Below are positions 1 to 6,477 of a DNA stretch of 7,233 nt, in pieces. A model generated the notes under the pieces. It did not search any database. It was given only the letters and a program-made list of their open reading frames with translations, and was not told the origin of the DNA. This stretch comes from Chitinophagaceae bacterium UBA2467 (GTDB lineage Bacteria; Bacteroidota; Bacteroidia; Chitinophagales; Chitinophagaceae): positions 3,798 to 11,030 of the forward strand of contig DDPN01000031.1 of NCBI GenBank assembly GCA_002342205.1, given 5' to 3'. Within the stretch, counting starts at the first letter, position 1. Every line of letters begins with the position of its first letter. The translations under genes were made by a program, and so were the position numbers.

Positions 1-141
1 AGAATGGGACATGCCGGAGCAATTGTAGGTGGAGCAGAAGATACGGCTGCAGCAAAAATGAAGATCATGAGTGAATGTGGTATTCACGTAGTAAGCAGCC
101 CTGCAGACATCGGAAACAAAATGGTAAGCATTTTAAAGTAA
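1..141 (+). CDS. sucD: Succinyl-CoA synthetase alpha subunit, C-terminal end (partial)
   Basis: The reading frame is open from base 1 and ends with TAA at 139-141, giving the last 46 residues of a protein whose start lies outside the window. The segment begins RMGHAGAIVGG, which matches the phosphohistidine loop of the succinyl-CoA ligase alpha subunit; the His encoded at 10-12 corresponds to the catalytic phosphorylated His of E. coli SucD. The tail (SPADIGNKMVSILK) also fits the usual C-terminus of the family, so the gene appears to end normally. With the beta subunit SucC, the enzyme interconverts succinyl-CoA and succinate with substrate-level phosphorylation in the TCA cycle, in the cytoplasm. 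The next gene starts one base after its stop, so the two are probably co-transcribed. The family call is firm even though only the end is present. Confidence 0.95.
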   Translation, partial: RMGHAGAIVGGAEDTAAAKMKIMSECGIHVVSSPADIGNKMVSILK

Positions 142-142
142 T

Positions 143-1012
143 TTGAAAAGGATACTACAAGTTGTTCTTTCATTCGCTTTTATAGTAAGTCAATTGGTTT
201 GTTCATTTGCACAAACAAACCAATCGCCCTTTAAAATAACGACTGTTTCCCCACCCTTTGTACGAGAAGGGGACAGACCTTTTTTTCAATTCTTATTAAC
301 CAATTCCACCAAATTCGATTGGACGGGTACTGGTCATTTCACCCTAAACGACTCTGCTACAAAAGAAGCCGTTGATGGATGGTTTTTTAATAGTCTCGGC
401 AATCAATACTTTACCATTGACCCGTTAAAAAAAGATTACATCCGTTTTCCATTGGAGATTCCATTCAACTTCAATAAAAAAGCGCAATGGAAATTCTGTG
501 CAATCTCAAAAAATGACACCCTCTGTTCACAAGGGCAGCTTCGTATTTTGCCCTGGCAGTATGAAAATGAAGAATCCTCATTGCCGCAATCTACTGAGCT
601 ACCCATTGTAAGAAAAAAATTAAATGGAGTAAGCGTAGAGGAACTTGTTGTAGTTCAGTCTGGCAGTTTATTGAATGTAGAAGTAGAAATTCAACGAAAC
701 CAGTATTCTAAACAGTTTGAATTAAAAGAGAATTTACCTGCGGGCATATCCATTGACCCAGAATCAATAATGGTAAAAGGAGATGGAAACAGTATTCTTT
801 TTGAAGGCAAGCATCTAAAAAAAGAAGGGCTCGAAAATGCCCATGATTTTGCCCTCAAAATAGATTTCAGTACAACTCGAATCATCCGACTCACTTATCA
901 AATGAGAGCAACTTATCCTGGCACGTATCATGTACCCCCCACTGAGCTACATTTGACTGACTCGGCTACTTTTATTACAAGATCACCAGTTGGAGTATTG
1001 ACAATAGAATAA
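143..1012 (+). CDS. Secreted short alpha-2-macroglobulin-like protein lacking the thioester domain
   Basis: This encodes 289 residues from a TTG start one base after the sucD stop. TTG is chosen because it gives a complete Sec signal peptide (MKR, hydrophobic core about 4-20, probable cleavage after SFA at residue 23, mature end QTNQ). Residues 36-135 resemble the macroglobulin domain that precedes the thioester domain in bacterial alpha-2-macroglobulins: SPPFVREGD at 36-44, then a beta-rich domain, and LPIVRKKL at 153-160 in the place of the usual LPLPIRG segment. Residues 165-289 resemble the C-terminal domain: ENLPAGISI at 196-204, YQMRATYPGTYHVPP at 252-266, and a closing RSPVGVLTI. The roughly thousand-residue N-terminal part and the helical thioester domain of full-length relatives (usually well over 1500 residues) are absent. 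Full-length relatives are thought to trap proteases in the envelope; this form cannot do so by thioester chemistry. Its role is unknown. It is probably co-transcribed with sucD and the following oxidoreductase gene. The domain assignment is from remembered family patterns and is fairly confident. Confidence 0.72.
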   Translation: MKRILQVVLSFAFIVSQLVCSFAQTNQSPFKITTVSPPFVREGDRPFFQFLLTNSTKFDWTGTGHFTLNDSATKEAVDGWFFNSLGNQYFTIDPLKKDYIRFPLEIPFNFNKKAQWKFCAISKNDTLCSQGQLRILPWQYENEESSLPQSTELPIVRKKLNGVSVEELVVVQSGSLLNVEVEIQRNQYSKQFELKENLPAGISIDPESIMVKGDGNSILFEGKHLKKEGLENAHDFALKIDFSTTRIIRLTYQMRATYPGTYHVPPTELHLTDSATFITRSPVGVLTIE

Positions 1013-1020
1013 TTAGTCCA

Positions 1021-2064
1021 TTGAATACTGATTTTTTATTGATAGGACAGGGCATTAGCGGTACGTGGTTGAGTTATTTTTTAGAAAAGCACGGCCTAGA
1101 ACACTTGGTCATTGATGACGGCTATCCCGGCAGCTCCTCTCGTTTAGCAGGCGGGTTGATCAACCCAGTAACGGGTCGCAATAAAGTAAAAACTTGGTTA
1201 GCCGACCACTTACTTCCTTTTTGCCATGAACAATACCAGGCAATGGGTTCCCTCCTACACGAAATAGTGATAGAAGAAAAAAAGATTGTTGAGTGTTTTA
1301 CTAATGAGGAAGCTATCCGTCTTTTTTCGAGACGGGTCCATGAGAACCCTACCTATCTTCATCTAGAGAGTTTTGATACCAACTATGAATCCCTTTTTAA
1401 AAATATAATCGGCTATGGACTCATTCATCCGGCCTATTTGGTACGAATGGAAATTCTGCTGGCCTCATGGAGAAAGCGATTAAAAAAGCAAAACCAACTT
1501 ATTGAAACGTTCTTTGATGCTAGTAAACTAATCAAGCATGATTCGGGATTCTCCTATGAAAATATTAATTGCAAAAGAATAATTTATTGCGACGGTATTG
1601 GCTTGCAAAAGCACAAGTTGATTTCAAAGATCCCATTGGCTCCTACCAAAGGAGAAGCGCTGATTGTTAAAATTCCTGGTCTTCCACAACAAACCATTTT
1701 CAAAAACAAACTCACGCTCCTCCCCCTGACTCAAAAAGATCTTTGGTGGGTAGGTTCCAGTGTGGAATGGGAATTTGAGACCGAAAAACCAACCCTTTCC
1801 TACATGGAACAAACCATGGAAGCACTTCACAACTGGTTACAGCTACCCGTTGAGCTAATTGAGCAACGAGCTGCCATTCGATTGGGAACCATGGAAAGAA
1901 GGCCCCTGGTAGGAATGGACCCAACTGAAAAAGGAGTTGGATATTTCAATGGAATGGGCACAAAAGGCTGTTCGCTGGCCCCCTATTTTGCAAACCAGCT
2001 AGTTCAAAACATTTTGCACCAAGAATCGATTCATCCCGAAGCAATCTGGTCTCGTTTTCAGTAG
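1021..2064 (+). CDS. FAD-dependent oxidoreductase, DAO (glycine oxidase/MnmC-C) family
   Basis: This encodes 347 residues from a TTG start, eight bases after the previous stop. The TTG is supported because the FAD-binding Rossmann strand begins at once (FLLIGQGISG at 5-14, a GxGxxG motif) and leaves no room for a later start. An acidic pair at 32-33 ends the second beta strand, where the FAD ribose normally binds. SSRLAGGLINPVTGR at 39-53 matches the conserved loop after it. The C-terminus carries the second flavin-binding block, ERRPLVG at 292-298 and FNGMGTKGCSLAPYFA at 309-324, as in glycine oxidase (ThiO) and the FAD domain of MnmC. Length is normal for a stand-alone family member. Such enzymes oxidise C-N bonds of amino acids or modified bases. 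The substrate cannot be read from the sequence, and no thiamine or tRNA-modification gene is adjacent, so no symbol is given. Cytoplasmic; no signal peptide or membrane segment is seen. Confidence 0.88.
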   Translation: MNTDFLLIGQGISGTWLSYFLEKHGLEHLVIDDGYPGSSSRLAGGLINPVTGRNKVKTWLADHLLPFCHEQYQAMGSLLHEIVIEEKKIVECFTNEEAIRLFSRRVHENPTYLHLESFDTNYESLFKNIIGYGLIHPAYLVRMEILLASWRKRLKKQNQLIETFFDASKLIKHDSGFSYENINCKRIIYCDGIGLQKHKLISKIPLAPTKGEALIVKIPGLPQQTIFKNKLTLLPLTQKDLWWVGSSVEWEFETEKPTLSYMEQTMEALHNWLQLPVELIEQRAAIRLGTMERRPLVGMDPTEKGVGYFNGMGTKGCSLAPYFANQLVQNILHQESIHPEAIWSRFQ

Positions 2065-2082
2065 AAAAACACCCGTTTTTCT
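2063..2082 (+). terminator. A+T-rich hairpin at the end of the oxidoreductase gene, possible weak terminator
   Basis: AGAAAAAC (2063-2070) and GTTTTTCT (2075-2082) are perfect inverted complements separated by the loop ACCC. The stem starts inside the TAG stop codon. With its run of T on the 3' side it could act as a weak intrinsic terminator between the sucD-side operon and the aspS-side genes. The stem has only two G-C pairs, so stability is low and chance is possible. Confidence 0.35.
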
Positions 2083-2090
2083 TACCTTTC
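2083..2090 (+). promoter_or_regulatory. Candidate Bacteroidota -7 promoter box (TACCTTTC)
   Basis: TACCTTTC matches seven of eight positions of the TAnnTTTG element recognised by the primary sigma factor of Bacteroidota. It lies 17 bases before the ATG at 2108, which would give a leader of roughly ten bases, common in this phylum. No clear TTG was found at the expected -33 spacing; instead there is the T-rich arm of the hairpin. It would drive the membrane protein gene and probably aspS. Confidence 0.4.
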
Positions 2091-2107
2091 CGCTTTAAGA
2101 CTTCCCT

Positions 2108-2518
2108 ATGCAAAACCCCTCTGATTCTCTTTACTCTATTCCTGCCCGATTTCGCCGGATGGAGAATTTGCATATCGTATTTTGGATTATCAAAGACATG
2201 AGCTGGTGCATGGGATGGCAATACCTGGGTATTACCATGATTGTCCCTACCCTACTTGTTGCCATTTTTATTTCTTGGCGCACAAGACAGATTCATTCGG
2301 AGTTGGCCCATAATCTGGCCGTTGCTTTTTGGATTTGTGCTAACTCAACTTGGATGATTATGGAATTTATTCACCAGGATGAAAATATTTTCTTTGGCGT
2401 TTTAACGGGCAAGCAATTATCGATGATCCCATTTGCAATAGGCTCACTTATTTTATTGCACTACTACCTGATACAACGACCGCTGGAAATAAAAATGAAA
2501 AGAACAACTACACTCTGA
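2108..2518 (+). CDS. Small multi-pass membrane protein of unknown function
   Basis: This encodes 136 residues and I cannot assign a function. Three clear hydrophobic segments are visible, at about 40-57 (LGITMIVPTLLVAIFISW), 69-88 (AVAFWICANSTWMIMEF region) and 104-123. A fourth, weaker one at about 21-38 is rich in aromatic residues (VFWIIKDMSWCMGW), so three or four membrane spans are likely. Charged residues sit in the loops (RTRQIHSE at 58-65, HQDEN at 89-93), and the C-terminus is basic (KMKR). There is no signal peptide and no enzyme motif. The start at 2108 follows a promoter-like box; an alternative ATG at 2159 (residue 18) would remove a short polar lead and still keep all the hydrophobic segments. 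I recall similar aromatic-rich small membrane proteins (WxIKD...W...G...MI.PT) as conserved hypotheticals in Bacteroidota, but this is from memory only. It lies 19 bases upstream of aspS and is probably co-transcribed with it. Confidence 0.75.
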   Translation: MQNPSDSLYSIPARFRRMENLHIVFWIIKDMSWCMGWQYLGITMIVPTLLVAIFISWRTRQIHSELAHNLAVAFWICANSTWMIMEFIHQDENIFFGVLTGKQLSMIPFAIGSLILLHYYLIQRPLEIKMKRTTTL

Positions 2519-2537
2519 ACTGAAATAAGCATAAGAC

Positions 2538-4364
2538 ATGTACAGATCGCATACTTGTGGAGAACTACGATTACAGGATAAAGGAAAAAAAATTCAACTG
2601 GCCGGATGGGTTCAAACCGTTCGTAAATACGGGTCTATCACTTTTGTAGATTTACGTGACAGATATGGAATCACTCAATTGCTATTTGGAGAGGCAGTAA
2701 ATGCGCAACTTGACCAACAGCCAATTGGTCGCGAGTTTGTATTGCAAGTAACCGGGACAGTGATTGAACGCAGCAATAAAAATTTGCAATTGCCCACTGG
2801 AGAAATTGAAATTGAAGTGGGGTCTTTCACTATTTTAAATCGTTCAGCAGTACCTCCCTTCACCATTCAGGATGAAACAGATGGCGGAGATGATCTGCGC
2901 ATGAAATATCGATTTTTAGATTTACGCAGAGCACCAGTTCGAAAAAACCTGGAGCTTCGCTATGCCGTTAATAGAGCTGCCCGTAACTATTTACATCAAC
3001 AGTCTTTTCTGGATATTGAAACACCTTTTTTAATCAAATCCACTCCAGAGGGGGCGCGTGATTTTGTGGTTCCTTCCCGAATGAATCCCGGACAGTTTTA
3101 CGCGCTGCCACAATCTCCACAAACTTTCAAACAGCTGTTGATGGTAAGCGGATATGACCGTTACTACCAGATTGTAAAGTGTTTTCGCGATGAAGACTTG
3201 CGTGCCGATCGTCAACCAGAATTTACACAGATTGACTGTGAAATGGCCTTTGTGGAGCAAGAAGATATTCTCAGCATGTTTGAGGGAATGATAAAATCCA
3301 TTTTTAAAGAAGTAAAGGGCATCGACTACACAGAAAAGGTGGAACGCATGACCTGGGAACAGGCGATGTGGACCTACGGAAACGATAAACCGGATATTCG
3401 GTTTGGGATGCCATTACTCAACCTAAAAAAACCAGACTCAGTTTATCCTGACCGAAATGATAATCGATCGCTGATTGATGGAGCACAATTCAATGTGTTT
3501 GATCAGGCGGAGACGGTGCTTGCGATTTGCTTACCCAATGGGGCGGATTATACCCGTAAACAAATTGATGAATTGACAGAATGGGTAAAGCGTCCGCAAA
3601 TTGGTATGAAAGGCTTGGTCTATATCCGCTATAATGCGGATGGGTCTTGCAAAAGCAGCGTTGATAAATTTTATTCAGAAGAACGACAACTTGCCATCGC
3701 AAAAGCAGCCGGCGCAAACCCGGGCGATCTTATTTTAATTGTTGCAGGTGCAGAAGAAAGAACCCGTAAAGCGATTAGTGAATTACGATTAGAATTGGGA
3801 GAGAGAGCTGGACTTCGTAAACCTGACGAATATAAATTACTGTGGGTTCTAGACTTCCCATTATTTGAATATGACGAGGAAGGAAATAGATGGGTGGCTC
3901 GTCATCACCCCTTCACTTCACCCAAGCCTTCCCAAATTGAAACCATGATTAGCAATGATCCGGCAATTAAAGATGCTGCTAATTATTTAAATCATCCCTA
4001 CGCTTCCATTAAAGCGAATGCCTACGACATGGTGTTGAATGGCAATGAAATTGGAGGTGGATCTATTCGTATTCATCAGCGTGAGTTGCAAGAAAAAATG
4101 TTCGCGGCGCTGGGTATGGACAAAGAAGAACAGCAACATAAATTCGGATTTCTATTAGGTGCATTTGAATATGGAGCCCCGCCACACGGAGGTATTGCCT
4201 TTGGATTTGATCGTCTTTGTGCTTTATTAGGAGGTAGTGAAAGCATTCGTGATTTCATTGCATTCCCCAAAAACAATGCGGGTAGAGATGTAATGCTCGA
4301 TGCGCCATCTACCATCGATGATATCCAACTAAAAGAGTTGCAGATTCGAACAGATTTAAAATAA
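2538..4364 (+). CDS. aspS: Aspartate--tRNA ligase
   Basis: This 608-residue class II aminoacyl-tRNA synthetase charges tRNA-Asp with aspartate, using ATP, in the cytoplasm. An N-terminal OB-fold anticodon-binding domain covers about 1-105 (GELRLQDKG...LAGWVQTVRKYGSITFVDLRDR region). The catalytic core follows: RFLDLRR at 125-131, motif 1 around 150-165, STPEGARDFVVPSR at 168-181, the QSPQ flipping loop at 192-195, and motif 2 FRDEDLRADRQPEFTQID at 216-233. The bacterial GAD insertion lies at roughly 290-430. Motif 3, GIAFGFDRL, is at 552-560 with the ATP-binding Arg559. Its length is close to the usual bacterial AspRS (about 580-600). The ATG start matches the family N-terminus (MYRSHTCGELRL). 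The residue aligned with Leu30 of E. coli AspRS and His31 of Pseudomonas AspRS is Tyr31, so tRNA-Asp/Asn discrimination cannot be judged by that simple rule. No promoter is evident in the 19-base gap upstream. Confidence 0.97.
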   Translation: MYRSHTCGELRLQDKGKKIQLAGWVQTVRKYGSITFVDLRDRYGITQLLFGEAVNAQLDQQPIGREFVLQVTGTVIERSNKNLQLPTGEIEIEVGSFTILNRSAVPPFTIQDETDGGDDLRMKYRFLDLRRAPVRKNLELRYAVNRAARNYLHQQSFLDIETPFLIKSTPEGARDFVVPSRMNPGQFYALPQSPQTFKQLLMVSGYDRYYQIVKCFRDEDLRADRQPEFTQIDCEMAFVEQEDILSMFEGMIKSIFKEVKGIDYTEKVERMTWEQAMWTYGNDKPDIRFGMPLLNLKKPDSVYPDRNDNRSLIDGAQFNVFDQAETVLAICLPNGADYTRKQIDELTEWVKRPQIGMKGLVYIRYNADGSCKSSVDKFYSEERQLAIAKAAGANPGDLILIVAGAEERTRKAISELRLELGERAGLRKPDEYKLLWVLDFPLFEYDEEGNRWVARHHPFTSPKPSQIETMISNDPAIKDAANYLNHPYASIKANAYDMVLNGNEIGGGSIRIHQRELQEKMFAALGMDKEEQQHKFGFLLGAFEYGAPPHGGIAFGFDRLCALLGGSESIRDFIAFPKNNAGRDVMLDAPSTIDDIQLKELQIRTDLK

Positions 4365-4370
4365 AAGCAA

Positions 4371-6467
4371 TTAGCTCAAAAGAAGCGTACGCAGACAGGC
4401 TGCTACTTTTTCTGCATTGGGTAACATCGCCTGCTCCAACCCCTTGTTCATAGGAACAGCCGGCACATCGAGCGCTCCTAAAATTTGTACAGGGCTATCC
4501 AAAAAAGTGAAACAATCACGAGAAATTCTTCCCGCCAACGCCTCAGCAAAAGAGTTGCGCTGTTGCTCTTCGGTAAGTACGACTACTTTCCCATGCAATT
4601 TCACTCGTTCATTAATCAATTGTTCATCCAATGGATATAATGTTCGCAGATCAACAATTTCAATCGCACCATCAAAGGATTGAGCAGCCGTTAATGCCCA
4701 ATGCACACCCATACCATAGGTAATAACAACTGCAGTGCTGCCCTCTTCTACTTTTTCGGCTGATGCCTCTAATACAATACGTCCTTTTCCCAAGGGAATA
4801 ATATAATCACGATCTGGCTCGGATGTTTTTGCAGCTTCGGTACCCGGAACTTTACTCCAATAAAGCCCTTTGTGCTCCATCATTACAACAGGATTGGGGT
4901 CTAAAAAAGCAGCTTTCATCAATCCCTTCATATCTGCTGCAGTGGACGGATACACTACTTTGATTCCTTTCACCGTTAACAAGGTTGACTCAACCGAGCC
5001 GCTGTGATAAGGTCCTCCGCCGCCATAGGCACCAATGGGAACGCGTAGAATCATAGGGACTGGAAATTTCCCCATTGACAGATAACAGCTCTTTGAAAGT
5101 TCAGTTACTAATTGATTAAACCCAGGATAGATATAGTCAGCAAATTGTACTTCTACAATGGGTCGCAAACCTGTTGCAGCCATTCCAGCAGTAGAACCCA
5201 CAATGTAAGCCTCTTGTATGGCGGTATTAAAAACACGATGATCACCAAATTTATCGCCAAGTGTTGCGGCCTCTCTAAACACGCCGCCTAATCGTTTGCC
5301 AACATCTTGACCATAGAGAATAGCATTAGGATTATCCTCCATAATTTCTCGGATCGCAAAAAGCGCTGCATCTACCATTGGAATTTTTGCAGCACTGTCT
5401 CCTTCGCGATTTCCTTTCTCTTCTAACACTGCTGTTGGCGCAAACACATGTTCCTCCACTGTGATTGGATCTGGCTCTGCGGCAACAACCGCTCTGGAAA
5501 ATTCTTCTTCAATAAATGCAATTGCTTTCTCTTCGAGCGCATACAACTCAGTTTCCGCAATTCCTGCATTCAATAATTTATTGCGCAGTTTCAAATAGGG
5601 ATCATGCTGTTGATGCTTTTGCCAGTCTTCATCCGTTCGGTAGAATTCCCGTCGTACTCCACTGGTATGATGACCAAGCAATGGCACTTGCGCATGTATC
5701 AAATAAGGTTGTCGATTTTTGCGTACAGCGGCAACTACTTCTTGCAAAACTGTATAGGATGCTGCAAAATCACTACCATCCACTTGCACGCGATTGAGCC
5801 CTTTAAACCCAGCAGCATATTCAAAAGCATTCATTGCTCTCGCTTCGGCAGCGGTCACACTGATTCCCCAATTATTATCCTGTACCAGATAAATGATGGG
5901 TAACTTTTTTAATACAGCTACTTGTAACGCCTCGCTCACTTCTCCCTCGGTCATACTGGCATCGCCGAGCGAACAAATCACGACGGGAGGATCTGCTTTC
6001 ATAAATGGAGGCAAGCCGCTTGTAGCATCCAACCCCTCTTTTTGCTGTACAGCTTTCCATTCTTCCCAGTAGCGAATACCATGTGCAATCCCCGTTGTAG
6101 GAATTACCTGCATCCCCGTAGCACTGGATTGATGAATGATGGTAGGCTTTCCTTTTCCATTATAACTAGGATGACTATAGTACTCTCTTCCACCAGAAAA
6201 AGGATCGTCAGCTTTTGCTAATAATTGCAACATCAACTCATACGGACTAAATCCCAGACCCAGTAATAAACTCTCATCTCTGTAATAGGGACTAACAAAG
6301 TCTTGTGGCAATAATTGAAATGCTGTCGCCAGCTGAATCGCCTCATGTCCTCTCGAAGTAGAATGGACGTAAGTACAGATCGAACGATTGGACTCATAGG
6401 TTGACGCCATCGCTCGCACCTGACACATATATTCAAAAGCCTTTAACTGTAGAGAGAGGTCTTTCAT
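4371..6467 (-). CDS. Fused E1 alpha-beta subunit of a branched-chain-type 2-oxo acid dehydrogenase
   Basis: This 698-residue protein joins both halves of a thiamine diphosphate-dependent E1 in one chain. Residues 1-325 are the alpha part: SRGHEAIQLA at 38-47, FVSPYYRDES at 57-66, and the cofactor signature GDASMTEGE at 168-176 with DNNW at 197-200 (GDA in place of the textbook GDG). A charged linker follows at about 326-361. Residues 362-698 are the beta part: MVDAALFAIREIM at 364-376, YGQDVG at 385-390, FNTAIQE at 413-419 with the likely catalytic Glu419, YGGGGPYHSG at 481-490, and VDLRTLYPLD at 605-614 of the transketolase C-terminal domain. E1 decarboxylates a 2-oxo acid and passes the acyl group to a lipoyl E2; branched-chain oxo acids are the likeliest substrates, though pyruvate-type use cannot be excluded. 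E2 and E3 genes are not in the window. The gene lies 10 bases after the FAH-family gene. The upstream sequence is pyrimidine-rich with no Shine-Dalgarno. A 12-base palindrome spans the start codon. Confidence 0.92.
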   Translation of the reverse strand: MKDLSLQLKAFEYMCQVRAMASTYESNRSICTYVHSTSRGHEAIQLATAFQLLPQDFVSPYYRDESLLLGLGFSPYELMLQLLAKADDPFSGGREYYSHPSYNGKGKPTIIHQSSATGMQVIPTTGIAHGIRYWEEWKAVQQKEGLDATSGLPPFMKADPPVVICSLGDASMTEGEVSEALQVAVLKKLPIIYLVQDNNWGISVTAAEARAMNAFEYAAGFKGLNRVQVDGSDFAASYTVLQEVVAAVRKNRQPYLIHAQVPLLGHHTSGVRREFYRTDEDWQKHQQHDPYLKLRNKLLNAGIAETELYALEEKAIAFIEEEFSRAVVAAEPDPITVEEHVFAPTAVLEEKGNREGDSAAKIPMVDAALFAIREIMEDNPNAILYGQDVGKRLGGVFREAATLGDKFGDHRVFNTAIQEAYIVGSTAGMAATGLRPIVEVQFADYIYPGFNQLVTELSKSCYLSMGKFPVPMILRVPIGAYGGGGPYHSGSVESTLLTVKGIKVVYPSTAADMKGLMKAAFLDPNPVVMMEHKGLYWSKVPGTEAAKTSEPDRDYIIPLGKGRIVLEASAEKVEEGSTAVVITYGMGVHWALTAAQSFDGAIEIVDLRTLYPLDEQLINERVKLHGKVVVLTEEQQRNSFAEALAGRISRDCFTFLDSPVQILGALDVPAVPMNKGLEQAMLPNAEKVAACLRTLLLS

Positions 6468-6472
6468 GAAAG
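6461..6472. repeat. 12-base perfect palindrome over the E1 start codon
   Basis: CTTTCATGAAAG is identical to its reverse complement and contains the ATG start of the E1 gene (6465-6467 on the minus strand). It could form a small hairpin at the start codon or bind a dimeric protein, but the overlap with an M-K-D start and A/T-rich sequence makes chance likely. Confidence 0.3.
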
Positions 6473-6477
6473 AAAAA

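Noticed and set aside
162..202. Possible lipoprotein signal at Cys20 of the macroglobulin-like protein
   Set aside because: The residues before Cys20 (SQLV) do not fit a lipobox, while SFA followed by Q at 21-24 is a good ordinary signal-peptidase site.
691..894. Minus-strand 67-residue open frame inside the macroglobulin-like gene
   Set aside because: The sense frame carries the signal peptide and the family motifs; the antisense frame has nothing recognisable.
1624..2221. Three minus-strand open frames opposite the oxidoreductase and membrane protein genes
   Set aside because: They are antisense to coding sequence with clear flavin-binding motifs; their compositions look random and they overlap each other.
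5516..5903. Two overlapping plus-strand open frames of 93 and 99 residues opposite the E1 gene
   Set aside because: They lie wholly antisense to well-conserved E1 alpha sequence, have no family-like motifs and overlap each other.
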